Shown here piece after piece: positions 17,290-25,795 of a stretch of 64,000 nt of DNA (its first letter is position 1; each line of letters begins with the position of its first letter). A program made the position numbers and the translations under genes. The stretch comes from Limivivens sp034101475 (GTDB lineage Bacteria > Bacillota > Clostridia > Lachnospirales > Lachnospiraceae), in the NCBI GenBank assembly GCA_034101475.1, contig JAXEJQ010000045.1, positions 1 to 64,000 on the forward strand, given 5' to 3'. Below the pieces are notes generated by a model. It saw nothing but the letters and a program-made list of their open reading frames with translations, searched no databases and was not told the origin of the DNA.

Positions 17290-18518
17290 TGATACATCGC
17301 TCCTTTCAGACTCCGTGCGGCCAGCGCCTCCTGGAGCAGGTCCTCAATCAGACAGAGCGTCCCCTCCGCTCCGATATAGGGCCGCCGTGTCAGGCAGACC
17401 CGGTCAAAAACCGGAAAATCAAAACGCAGCAGCGGAATTTCCAATTCATCCGCCAGCTCCTGTTCGAAGGATGAACCAAAGAGAAAGGCCGTCTCTGTCC
17501 GGCGGACCTGATCGTAAAAATCCTCCAGATCCTTCACCGACTCCCGCCGGGCGCAGACTTCAATTTCCATTCCAAGCTCTCCGGACAGAAACTCCGCAAG
17601 ACCTGCAGCCCGTGCTCCCGTCCCCAGAATGGATACCGGAAGCCCGTAAAGAGCCTGCAGATAGGAATAGGCCCCTTTCACCCCTTCTGCGGTGGCAGTC
17701 TCAAATGCTTTCTTTTCTTCTGTAAATTGCAGACCAAAACGGTGTTCCAGGCAGTCCCAGAGTTTTTCAGCCCCTGTCAGGCCATAGGGATAATCCAGCT
17801 GCTCATAGGGGATCCCAAATCGCCGCTCCATTTCCCCGGCCAGTTCCGCACCGCAACCGAACACAAGATTCAGATCGGCTCCGGATGCGCACCGGACTCC
17901 TTCCATATCCGTATGGGAAAATACCGTACCGATCCGGGCCTTTCCGTTCAGAAGTCCCTCCAGTGCTTCCAGATCCGCCTCCGCACGTGGGTCGTCCGCT
18001 CCTATTCCGAGTATATTCAGAACCGGAATCCGTACCGGCTCTCTTCCGGATATTTTCCCTCTCTCCGAAAGTCTCAGTTTCTCCGGCAGCTCCATCTCCC
18101 CTGCCAGAATCCGAAGCGCCTGTTCAAAGCCATCCTGGAAACTTCCCCGGTATCCGGCAGCCTCCATGGGAATCACCCGCAGGGCATGTTCCCTTTCAAA
18201 TGCCGCAGCGATCCGTTTCACATCATCCTGAATAATATCGCTGACGCAGCCGGTTACCACAAAAACCACCGACGGCTCATACAGCTCCCGGACACCCTTA
18301 AGCGCTTTCTCCAGAGAATTCTCTCCGCCGAACACAACCTCTCTGTCACTGATCACAGTACAGGTCTGACGCACGTCGGTCATATGGCAGGCGGCAAAAT
18401 GAAAGGCCATGGAACCGAAATTGCAGCCTACCACCGAATGGAACAGCACCACACCGTCCCGGATTCCCGTCAGCGCCTGATGGGCGCCCAGAAGCTTACA
18501 TCCAAAAGCAGGTTTCAT
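17286..18518 (-). CDS. Nitrogenase component-1-like subunit, three-cysteine type
   Basis: A 410-aa member of the NifD/K/E/N, BchN/B, CfbD superfamily. The three canonical P-cluster-type cysteines are present: C7 (AFGCKLLG), C32 (HSVVGCNF) and C91 (VVTGCVSDII). VVFGGENSLEKAL matches the family VFGG..L block. LNLVFGC (216-222) lies where NifD has LNLVHC, the site of its cofactor Cys, with a one-residue offset. FPVFDR occurs near the C-terminus. The ATG at 18518 overlaps the upstream stop (ATGA) after GGAGGAG; a longer frame to 18557 is less likely. It probably pairs with the 501-aa subunit. Confidence 0.9.
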   Translation of the reverse strand: MKPAFGCKLLGAHQALTGIRDGVVLFHSVVGCNFGSMAFHFAACHMTDVRQTCTVISDREVVFGGENSLEKALKGVRELYEPSVVFVVTGCVSDIIQDDVKRIAAAFEREHALRVIPMEAAGYRGSFQDGFEQALRILAGEMELPEKLRLSERGKISGREPVRIPVLNILGIGADDPRAEADLEALEGLLNGKARIGTVFSHTDMEGVRCASGADLNLVFGCGAELAGEMERRFGIPYEQLDYPYGLTGAEKLWDCLEHRFGLQFTEEKKAFETATAEGVKGAYSYLQALYGLPVSILGTGARAAGLAEFLSGELGMEIEVCARRESVKDLEDFYDQVRRTETAFLFGSSFEQELADELEIPLLRFDFPVFDRVCLTRRPYIGAEGTLCLIEDLLQEALAARSLKGAMYQ

Positions 18519-20020
18519 GTCTCCTCCTCCTTCCTCTCCAGCCACATCCGCTGCCACATCTCTCTGGCTGCCCTGCTGCTGCGGTTCTCATAATCTGTAA
18601 ACCGTTCCTCCTGAAACGGCAGTCGGTTCAGAAGGAGATGATCCCTGCTTTTCCCATTCCGGATCCGGCTTTCCAGCCGCCTCACATTGCGCAGCCAGGA
18701 CTCAAAGCTCAGTGAGGTGGTCTCTGTCCCTGCCGGTATGACAGGCGCCCCGATTCCTTCCAGCGTAAAATCGCCGGTTCCAAGAACCGCATCCGCATCC
18801 GCGAACACCCGGCCCATGCTTTCCCGGGTGGGATTAAACAGAATTTCCGCTTCCGGCGCATACAGGGCTGCGGCTTCCCTGACTCTTCCCATCAGCTGCT
18901 CCTCCAGCTCCCGGGTAATATTCAGGCTCCTCCTCTGCTCCGATGTCAGCAAAAGACAGACCGCGCGGATTCTCACACCGAATTCCTTTGCATACAGCTT
19001 CAGTGTAAAGGGCGCGTCCGCCAGTCCCCGGCAGACCAGCACGCACTGTCTGGTTACCAGATATTCCAGGCTCTCTGCAGCCATCTCTCTGACTGTCTCT
19101 TCTTGTTCCCGGATCCGCTCCTGTACATCCGGCAGTATTCCCAGCTTTTCCGCGATATCCTGATACAGCCGGGAAATGCCCGCAAGCCCCACATAACGGC
19201 CGTTTCCATTCAGCTGCAGATAGTCCGTTCCAAACTTTTCCTTCATTCTCTTTGCCCACCGGATCCGTTTCACCAGGTTCAGCTGAGCCTTCGGCGCACA
19301 CTCCAGGGCCCGGATCCCCGCGCTGGGAATCCAGGTATTTACCGTGATTCCGCAGGCATTCAGAAAAGCTTCCATTTCCCGCAGAACGGCCCTCCCCTCA
19401 CCGCCCCAGCCAACGGTCTCAATATTGACGCTGCAGGGAACCACAGTCTGGGGTTTCATCACCTGCTCCACCATCGCGTAGAGGGCCTCTGTAAAACCGC
19501 ATCCCTTCAGTTCGATTTCCAACCGGTTATCTCCCGAAATTTTCTGCTTCGCCACTTCCCGCAGCCGGTTTCTGGAATAGTTTTTATCCCGGTGGGAAAA
19601 CAGCTCCGACTGAATGGCCGTTACCGGAATCCCTTCCCGCCGCAGCTGTTCTGCCGCCGACCGGATATCTTCATTGAGAATATCGCTGACCGGGCTGGGA
19701 ATGATAAAAATCATTTCCGGCTGATACCGTTCCCAGGCTTCCCGAACCGTCCGTAGAAGCTTCTCCTCTCCTCCGAAGATAATCTCCTGCTCCGTCAGAT
19801 CCGTGCTCAGCAGCGGATAGAAAGGCTGATGCCGTCTCCTGGCGGAGTACCGGTAATGATAGGCACAGCCCACAGGTGCGTGAAGCACCGCAGCCACCCT
19901 GCCTCCAATTTCTCCGATGGCGCCCACGCTTCCTGATATTTTGCCGTTCACTCCATAGGCATGCAGCAGCGTAGACGGGTAAAGCCGCGCTGTCAGCTCA
20001 TCATAAAAAATCGAATACAT
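18515..20020 (-). CDS. Nitrogenase component-1-like subunit, one-cysteine type
   Basis: A 501-aa component-1 superfamily protein. It keeps HAPVGCAYHYR (C52) and EIIFGGEEKLLRTV, but the first P-cluster Cys is absent and the third is Pro110 (IIPSPVSDIL). The block APKAQLNLVKR (242-252) aligns with NifD TPKVKLNLVHC, so the NifD His/Cys pair reads Lys/Arg here. It is therefore not a canonical NifD or NifK. The one-Cys/three-Cys pairing recalls dark protochlorophyllide reductase, where the second subunit gives one ligand. It lies one base after the ATPase gene. The substrate is unknown. Confidence 0.88.
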   Translation of the reverse strand: MYSIFYDELTARLYPSTLLHAYGVNGKISGSVGAIGEIGGRVAAVLHAPVGCAYHYRYSARRRHQPFYPLLSTDLTEQEIIFGGEEKLLRTVREAWERYQPEMIFIIPSPVSDILNEDIRSAAEQLRREGIPVTAIQSELFSHRDKNYSRNRLREVAKQKISGDNRLEIELKGCGFTEALYAMVEQVMKPQTVVPCSVNIETVGWGGEGRAVLREMEAFLNACGITVNTWIPSAGIRALECAPKAQLNLVKRIRWAKRMKEKFGTDYLQLNGNGRYVGLAGISRLYQDIAEKLGILPDVQERIREQEETVREMAAESLEYLVTRQCVLVCRGLADAPFTLKLYAKEFGVRIRAVCLLLTSEQRRSLNITRELEEQLMGRVREAAALYAPEAEILFNPTRESMGRVFADADAVLGTGDFTLEGIGAPVIPAGTETTSLSFESWLRNVRRLESRIRNGKSRDHLLLNRLPFQEERFTDYENRSSRAAREMWQRMWLERKEEET

Positions 20021-20021
20021 T

Positions 20022-20693
20022 CTATCCCTCCCGTTCAGGCGTAAATCTCCCGTTTTCTACCCGGTACAGCCTGCCGCAGACACGCTCACAGAGGATTCGG
20101 TTGTGGGAAATCAGAAGATAGGCCGTCCGGTGTTCCTTCTGATAGTCCTCCAGCAGCCGCATGATCTGAACCTGGGTAATCACATCCAGCATACTGGTGG
20201 GCTCATCCAGCACAAGAAGTTCCGGCTCCAGCAGCAGAACCCTGGCCAGCGCCGCTCTCTGCAGCTCTCCGCCAGAAAGCTGGGACGGTGTCCGGTAGAG
20301 ATGCTCCTCGTATAATCCGTACTGCGCCAGATATGCCAGCATCTCTTCATAAGAATATGGCAGGTTATAAATCTGGTACGGTTCCGTCATGCTCCGCAGC
20401 AAAATCAGCGCCGGATTAAAGGAAATCTCCGGATGCTGGAACAGAATCTGGATTTTCCTGCGCACGCTGCCGCGATACGGCATGGAAACCCTCTCCTCCC
20501 GAAAAAGAATTTCACCGGAGGTCGGCTTCTCCAGCCCTGCCAGCATCAGTCCCAGTGTGGACTTCCCGCTTCCGCTTTCTCCGAAAAGTCCCACAGTCTC
20601 TCCCGGCTGTATGCAGATCTCCACCTGATCCACTGCGGTCTGCCCCTTCGCATTTGCGTATTTTTTTGTCAGTTTTCTCGTCTCAATCAACAT
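20022..20693 (-). CDS. ABC transporter ATPase, DppF/NikE-like
   Basis: A 223-aa nucleotide-binding subunit of a peptide/nickel-type importer. Walker A GESGSGKST, Q-loop LFQHPEISFNP, signature LSGGELQR, Walker B LLVLDEPTS and H-loop SHN are intact. It lacks the C-terminal oligopeptide extension seen in its partner, so it is on the short, NikE-like side. It overlaps the DppD-like gene by 11 bases and is followed after one base by the first component-1 gene, which ties importer and reductase together. Confidence 0.93.
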   Translation of the reverse strand: MLIETRKLTKKYANAKGQTAVDQVEICIQPGETVGLFGESGSGKSTLGLMLAGLEKPTSGEILFREERVSMPYRGSVRRKIQILFQHPEISFNPALILLRSMTEPYQIYNLPYSYEEMLAYLAQYGLYEEHLYRTPSQLSGGELQRAALARVLLLEPELLVLDEPTSMLDVITQVQIMRLLEDYQKEHRTAYLLISHNRILCERVCGRLYRVENGRFTPEREG

Positions 20694-21615
20694 ATTTCCA
20701 ACATCTCACCTTATGTCCGTTTCTGTCTGCCAGCGGCGGCGTCTTCTGGCAGCGTTCACACCGTTCCCGGCACCTTGCCTGGTACCGGCAGCCGGTATCA
20801 CAGTGCAGATAGCTTCCGTGGGACGGCGCAAACCCCACATCTTCATATTTCATTCCATTTTCCGGCATGGCCGCGATCATATCCCGGGTGTAAGGATGGA
20901 GCGGATGCTCCAGAACCTCTTTGGCATCCCCGAACTCCACCTGCTGCGCCGCATACATCACGCAGATCTTCTGGCTGATGGCCCCGGCAAAGTTCATATC
21001 ATGGGTCACACACAGCAGAGTCTCTGTCTTCAGCAGGTTGAGCGCCTCCGTCACCAGGGCAATTCTGCGTTCATCCAGTCCCTTTGTGGGCTCGTCCGCC
21101 AGCACAACCCTGGCTCCGGCCGCGATTCCCATGGCCACCATGGCCCTCTGGCGCATCCCGCCGCTGAAGGTATGGGGATACGCCTTTGCCAGCCGTTCTT
21201 CCTGAAGCAGATTGAACCGGCGAAGCAGCTCAACCCCTGCCCCGAAGGCCTTTTTCCGGCTGAAGCCCCGGTGCTCTCTCAGGGGTTCCCCTACCTGATC
21301 TCCTACCTTCATCAGCGGATTCATGCTGGCTCCGCCGCCCTGGGGAATATAGGAAATTTCACCGCCGCGGATCTGACACATCCGTTTCCGATCCGCTTCC
21401 AGTACCTCCTCACCGTTCAGACAGATATGGCCCTGAACCCTCGCATTGGAGGGAAGCAGCCGCAGAATCGCCAGCAACAGGACGCTTTTCCCGCTCCCGG
21501 TTTCCCCAACAATGGCCGTTCTGGAGCCCTCCGGAAGCTCCATGGAAATGTCATCCACTGCCAGCACGCTGTTCTCTGAGGAAAATTCCACCGATACATG
21601 TTTCAGTTCAAGCAT
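20683..21615 (-). CDS. ABC transporter ATPase, DppD/NikD-like
   Basis: A 310-aa ATPase with Walker A GETGSGKS, Q-loop region YIPQGGGASMNP, signature FSGGMRQR, Walker B VVLADEPTKGLD and switch His in CVTHDM. The C-terminal extension carries a Cys cluster (CDTGCRYQARCRERCERC), the oligopeptide/dipeptide ATPase domain that often holds an Fe-S cluster. It overlaps the upstream permease by 8 bases. It drives the importer together with the 223-aa ATPase. Confidence 0.94.
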   Translation of the reverse strand: MLELKHVSVEFSSENSVLAVDDISMELPEGSRTAIVGETGSGKSVLLLAILRLLPSNARVQGHICLNGEEVLEADRKRMCQIRGGEISYIPQGGGASMNPLMKVGDQVGEPLREHRGFSRKKAFGAGVELLRRFNLLQEERLAKAYPHTFSGGMRQRAMVAMGIAAGARVVLADEPTKGLDERRIALVTEALNLLKTETLLCVTHDMNFAGAISQKICVMYAAQQVEFGDAKEVLEHPLHPYTRDMIAAMPENGMKYEDVGFAPSHGSYLHCDTGCRYQARCRERCERCQKTPPLADRNGHKVRCWKYVD

Positions 21616-22456
21616 GGACTGCCACCTCCGTCTTCTGTACTCCGTAATAGCCCAGCAGCATAAATCCCAGAACTGCCAGGGAAGTGCAGAGAATCGGCGG
21701 CAGATACCACCAGGTATAGCCGCGGATCACGCCATTCTGGTAAAATGCGTAATGCAGAATGCTCCCCCAGCTCTTTTCCCCAAAATCGCCCAGTCCCAGA
21801 AAGCTCAATCCGGCTTCTGTCATCATGGCGGAAGATACGGACAGAGCGGCGCGGGACAGGATAATATCCTTCAGGTTCGGAATCAGATGCTTCACCATAA
21901 TCACCACATCCCTGGCTCCCAGGGATTTTTCAATTTTAATAAACGGCATCTCACACAGCTGCAGAACCCGGCTGCGCAGGATCCGGCAGGTTCCCGGCCA
22001 GGCCGTCAGACTGATAGAAACAACAATGCTGAGTTTTCCCGGATTCAGATAGGCAATCAGCAGCGTTGTCAGCGCAAGGCTCGGAAGCCCCATCATGATA
22101 TTGGTCAGAGCCGTAATACATTTATCCGTTTTTCCCTGGTAATAGCCGGAAAGCAGCGCCAGCACCGTGGCGGTCACCGTCACCACCAGGGAAGTGAAAA
22201 TCCCGATAAACAGGGAAACCCGCGTCCCGTAAATCAGTTCGCTGAAAATGTCCTGCCCCACGTCATTGGTTCCCAGCAGATGCTCCGCGTTGGGCTTCAC
22301 ATAGGGAATTCCCATCTGATAGGGATCATAAGGCGCCAGCACCGGCGCCAAAACGGCCACCGCCAGGAAAAAGCCCACGATTCCGGCGCCCCAGCGCATT
22401 GCCGGATTCATTCTCCGGGTCATCCTTTTCTTTGTTTTTTTCTTTTCAGTATTCAA
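21608..22456 (-). CDS. ABC transporter permease, DppC/NikC-like
   Basis: A 282-aa inner-membrane permease with about six helices. HLLGTNDVGQDIFSELIYGTRVSL is the typical DppC N-terminal signature, and the EAA-type loop is EKSLGARDVVIMVKHLIPNL. The longest frame opens at 22492, but AAGGAGGGG sits just before a TTG at 22456, giving an 11-base overlap with the upstream gene, so I chose that start. It is part of the importer of the nitrogenase-like operon. Confidence 0.92.
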   Translation of the reverse strand: MNTEKKKTKKRMTRRMNPAMRWGAGIVGFFLAVAVLAPVLAPYDPYQMGIPYVKPNAEHLLGTNDVGQDIFSELIYGTRVSLFIGIFTSLVVTVTATVLALLSGYYQGKTDKCITALTNIMMGLPSLALTTLLIAYLNPGKLSIVVSISLTAWPGTCRILRSRVLQLCEMPFIKIEKSLGARDVVIMVKHLIPNLKDIILSRAALSVSSAMMTEAGLSFLGLGDFGEKSWGSILHYAFYQNGVIRGYTWWYLPPILCTSLAVLGFMLLGYYGVQKTEVAVHA

Positions 22457-23465
22457 TGAGCCCCTCCTTAATCCGCGGATCGAGTACCGCAATCAGGACA
22501 TCGCTGAGCAGATTGCCCGTCACCACACAGAACGCCGATATGATAAAACAAAGCTGCGCCGTCGGAAAATCCCGGGATGTGATTGCCGTGTAGAACAGAT
22601 TGCCCATCCCCTTCCAGCCAAAAATGACCTCCAGAATCATGGAACCGGAAAGCAGGCTGCCCAGCTGCATGCAGAGACTGGTTACAAAAGGAACCATTGC
22701 ATTGCGCATCACATGGCGGAACAGAACTTTTTTGTCCCGGAGTCCCTTGGAATACGCTGTAATTACATAATCCTCATTTTTTACCTGCGATACATTGCTC
22801 TTCATCAGAAGAAAATTGCCCGATACCCGAAACAAAATCAGCAGCGACATCGGCAGCGCGGCATGCCACAGAATATCAGCTGCCTTCGCAATCCCTGTCA
22901 GACCCCCGGAGGTCATTCCGTTCACCGGAAACCATCCCAGCTTATACGCGAAAACAACCAGAAAAATAATTCCGATACAGTTATCCGGAACGGTGTTCAG
23001 AAACAGCATCGCCGGCGTGATGATCCGGTCAAACAGCCCGCCCGGCTTCCAGCCGGCCAGCATTCCCAGCACTGCTCCCAGCAGACCGCCCAGCAAAAAG
23101 GTCGGCACACTCAGAATCAGCGTCCAGTCCGCCCGGTAAAGGACATTGTCCAGCACCGGCTGTTTATTGGAATAGGCAATACCGAAATCCAGCGTTACAA
23201 TACTTTTCAGATAACTCCCATACTGCTCCCAGATTGTCCCGTTCAGTCCGTATTTCTCCGCAATCAGCTCCAGCTCCGCCGGAGAATCCCGCATCATGTC
23301 ATAGTAGGTATCCTGCCCCACCAGATGCATCAGCGGATCGCCTGGCATAAACCGCACCATCAGAAAGCTGATAGTGATCACCGCATACATTGTCAGAAGC
23401 GCGATGAGCATTTTTTTCAGAATGCGCTTTCCCATCCTTCTCTTCTGCCTTTCCCAAAAGACCAT
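22446..23465 (-). CDS. ABC transporter permease, DppB/NikB-like
   Basis: A 339-aa permease with six predicted helices. The opening RILKKMLIALLTMYAVITISFLMVRFMPGDP is typical of DppB/OppB/NikB, and the EAA loop reads SKGLRDKKVLFRHVMRNAMVP. The start is uncertain: no strong ribosome site precedes the ATG at 23465, and an in-frame ATG at 23435 would match the family N-terminus better. A GC-rich hairpin separates it from the binding-protein gene. Confidence 0.92.
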   Translation of the reverse strand: MVFWERQKRRMGKRILKKMLIALLTMYAVITISFLMVRFMPGDPLMHLVGQDTYYDMMRDSPAELELIAEKYGLNGTIWEQYGSYLKSIVTLDFGIAYSNKQPVLDNVLYRADWTLILSVPTFLLGGLLGAVLGMLAGWKPGGLFDRIITPAMLFLNTVPDNCIGIIFLVVFAYKLGWFPVNGMTSGGLTGIAKAADILWHAALPMSLLILFRVSGNFLLMKSNVSQVKNEDYVITAYSKGLRDKKVLFRHVMRNAMVPFVTSLCMQLGSLLSGSMILEVIFGWKGMGNLFYTAITSRDFPTAQLCFIISAFCVVTGNLLSDVLIAVLDPRIKEGLIEY

Positions 23466-23474
23466 TCTGTAAAA

Positions 23475-23511
23475 AGTACCGCCCGGCCTGTATCCCTGTT
23501 TCAGGCCGGGC
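23475..23511 (-). terminator. Intra-operon hairpin between binding protein and permease
   Basis: GCCCGGCCTG and CAGGCCGGGC form a 10-bp GC stem, followed on the minus strand by GGTACTTTTTAC. It is probably a partial terminator or mRNA-stabilising hairpin that keeps the binding protein in excess over the permeases. Confidence 0.7.
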
Positions 23512-23539
23512 TCGTTCTTTTGCAGCAGTTCTTTTGTTT

Positions 23540-25210
23540 TTATTTCGTTGTCAGTTCATAAAAGGTCTTTGCATGGACGACCCCGATGGACGGATAATCT
23601 TCAAAGCCCTGATATTTGTCTGTGCGGTACGGGAAGAAGCACTTCTCCCAGCACAGTGCGAAAGCAAAGAGATCTTCCGATCCCAGTGTCTGGAGCTCTT
23701 TGACTGCTTCCAGATACTCTGTGTCATTGGTGGCCTTGATCAGTTTTGTATAGGCATTATTTAAATCTTCATCATGATAGGAGTTTCCATGTCCATAATC
23801 GCCGCCGGCACCCGGTACATCGCTGCTCACAAAATACCAGTAAGCCGTCCGGTATCCTGCCACACCGGTGGTCGTATAACCGATATACATATCAAAATCG
23901 TTTTCTTCCCGCATCTTATCGTTTGCTTCCTGGCTTGCCAGAGACTCCTGGTCATAATAAGCATTGATCCCCACGCCCTGCAGGCCGGATACCAGAACCT
24001 CACCGATCCGGTTGAACAGCTCCTGCTTCTTCGTGGTATACTGGGATACTACCTTGTAGGTAAAGGCCGCGCCGTCCGGCATATCACGCCAGCCGTCGCC
24101 GTCCGCGTCCACAAAGCCTGCCTCGTCCAGAAGCGTTTCTGCTTCCTCCGTATCCTGATAGAACTTCCACAGAGACTCATCGCACCCTCTGTTTGCCGGA
24201 GGAATAATTCCGCTGCCCGGGATCTCACCATACTCTCCATTGCACAGCTGTGTAATCAGCTCCCAGTCCAGGCTCTTCACCGCCGCTTCCCGGAAAGCAT
24301 GCTCCAGATTCGCGCCCTGGCTCATGCCAAAGGTCACCTGATTGCAGCCCTTGTAGTCGCTGGCACCCTTATCCACATCTTCATTCCCGTCAATGACATC
24401 CAGAAGGGTGTAGCTTACCGGTGTCGCATAGTCATACATCACATCCACCTCTCCGTTGGACAGCGCCATCAGGAGGGCATCCTGGGTGGAATAGCTTTTC
24501 AGTGTGATGGAATCCACAGTCAGCTCTCCCAGAAACGCATTTTCCGGAACTGCTTCATAGTACAGAGTCCCGGCATCCTCGTCCACATTCACCAGCTTGT
24601 ACGGACCGCAGCCGATGGCAGCGTCCTCCTCCGCATAGGACTCGTAATCATCCACCTTTTCCCAGATATGTTTGGGAATAACAAACAGGGTCAGATTGGA
24701 ATTCGCTACCAGATAATACGCATCCGGCTCACTGAATACCAGTGTCACCGTATCCTCGCTGTCAATACGTGCCTCTGTCAGATTCGCAAGGGAGCTGACT
24801 CCCATCACATCCCGGCGGAATTCAAAGGTGAATGCCACATCCTCCGCAGTCACCGGTTCGCCGTCATGCCAAACCGCCGTTGTCGGGAAGGTCAGTTTCA
24901 GTTCACATCCGTCCCCGGAGATTTCGTAGCTGTCCAGGAAATACGGCTGCATATCCCCGTTTTCATCCGGATAAAAGAAATTGGCATAGACAATGCTGTT
25001 GTAATTGAATTTTCCAAATGATCCGGACTGGGAAAGAATGCTCCGGGTTTCGATGGCGCTTGTAGTGCCTACCACCAGATTCTCCACATGACCTCCGGCT
25101 GCTGCCTCAGCCTGTACTTCTGTCTCCGTACTCTCTGCTATAACCGGACCGGCAAACGCAAGACCGGCACAGAGAGATACTGCAAGTGCTGCACTCAGTA
25201 ATTTTTTCAT
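23540..25210 (-). CDS. Family-5 extracellular solute-binding protein
   Basis: A 556-aa periplasmic-type binding protein (SBP_bac_5, like DppA/OppA/NikA). The signal peptide MKKLLSAALAVSLCAGLAFA is probably cleaved before the Glu-rich start of the mature protein; the Cys in SLCAG is not a convincing lipobox. Family motifs LKLTFPTTAVWHDGEPVTAEDVAFTFE and AAIGCGPYKLVNVD are clear. Ligands of the family include peptides, nickel, haem and sugars; this one cannot be assigned. The ATG at 25210 follows AAAGGACA. It is the first gene after the cobalamin riboswitch. Confidence 0.93.
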   Translation of the reverse strand: MKKLLSAALAVSLCAGLAFAGPVIAESTETEVQAEAAAGGHVENLVVGTTSAIETRSILSQSGSFGKFNYNSIVYANFFYPDENGDMQPYFLDSYEISGDGCELKLTFPTTAVWHDGEPVTAEDVAFTFEFRRDVMGVSSLANLTEARIDSEDTVTLVFSEPDAYYLVANSNLTLFVIPKHIWEKVDDYESYAEEDAAIGCGPYKLVNVDEDAGTLYYEAVPENAFLGELTVDSITLKSYSTQDALLMALSNGEVDVMYDYATPVSYTLLDVIDGNEDVDKGASDYKGCNQVTFGMSQGANLEHAFREAAVKSLDWELITQLCNGEYGEIPGSGIIPPANRGCDESLWKFYQDTEEAETLLDEAGFVDADGDGWRDMPDGAAFTYKVVSQYTTKKQELFNRIGEVLVSGLQGVGINAYYDQESLASQEANDKMREENDFDMYIGYTTTGVAGYRTAYWYFVSSDVPGAGGDYGHGNSYHDEDLNNAYTKLIKATNDTEYLEAVKELQTLGSEDLFAFALCWEKCFFPYRTDKYQGFEDYPSIGVVHAKTFYELTTK

Positions 25211-25322
25211 CTTGTTTGTCCTTTCTTTTTCTCCATAAAATTTGTACGGTTTGGACAATACCGTGACATCTCAATGCCATCAGGAATCTGGTTTCCTGCA
25301 TCAAAACAGAAATGATTTTTAC

Positions 25323-25353
25323 AAATAAAAAAAGCAGCTGAAAAGCTGCTTTT
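25323..25353 (-). terminator. Riboswitch-controlled terminator
   Basis: AAAGCAGCT and AGCTGCTTT form a 9-bp stem with a 4-base loop, followed by a T run on the minus strand. It lies about 100 bases after the aptamer and about 115 before the first gene, so it is the likely expression platform. Confidence 0.85.
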
Positions 25354-25449
25354 ATCATTTCGCTTCTTCATTATGGGTACAAAAAAAGGGACTGCTGCCG
25401 TATCCATATCCAGAAATGAGCTGATTCACCGCAACTTCATTTTAGGCCT

Positions 25450-25625
25450 GCGGCAAGCAGGTATCCTGACTAAAGCTCATCGCTCCTGTACGCCTTCTCA
25501 GATCGCTCCAATGACATCTGTACAGTCGCTCCCTCTCACAGTGACGGGTTCGTTCCGGATTCACACCGGATTCCCTTTTCATCCCTCCCGGGAACATGCC
25601 GCTGATATTCTGATATATTGTCCAT
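25450..25625 (-). ncRNA. Cobalamin riboswitch (class I aptamer)
   Basis: Minus strand. The 3' B12-box reads AGTCAGGATACCTGC (about 25457-25471). Upstream lie the core GGGAATCCGGTGTGAATCC, then GGAACGAACCCGTCACTGTG and AGGGAGCGAC, matching the conserved P3-P6 core of cobalamin riboswitches. The boundaries are approximate. A further 135 nt of leader (to about 25760) holds small hairpins such as GATTTGAGCAAATC and has no gene. Cobalamin binding is expected to favour the terminator at 25323-25353 and turn off the nine-gene operon. Confidence 0.93.
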
Positions 25626-25766
25626 GTTCTCTGCAAAGCGGAATCGGATCTGTGCAATACCTTCCCAAGTGCAATACACAGGCTCATCCAAATCGGCTGC
25701 GCCCATGGGATTTGCTCAAATCTGTCTCGTCCACTCCACATCGCCTGTCATTTACAGGCTAAAATA

Positions 25767-25795
25767 GTTATATCATACCGATTCTCAGGTGTCAA
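25767..25795 (-). promoter_or_regulatory. Promoter of the riboswitch operon
   Basis: Minus strand: TTGACA, 17 bp, TATAAC, near consensus. The -35 overlaps the TGA stop codon of the FadR-type regulator gene. Transcription would start near 25760, giving a leader of about 550 nt. Confidence 0.8.

Noticed and set aside
15698..20020. A true nitrogen-fixation (nif) cluster
   Set aside because: NifE, NifN, NifV and NifU/S are absent, the 501-aa subunit lacks two of three P-cluster Cys and the NifD cofactor His/Cys, and control is by cobalamin rather than nitrogen.
25442..25741. A 99-aa minus-strand frame across the riboswitch
   Set aside because: The sequence is fully explained by the cobalamin aptamer and its leader; no start with a ribosome site.
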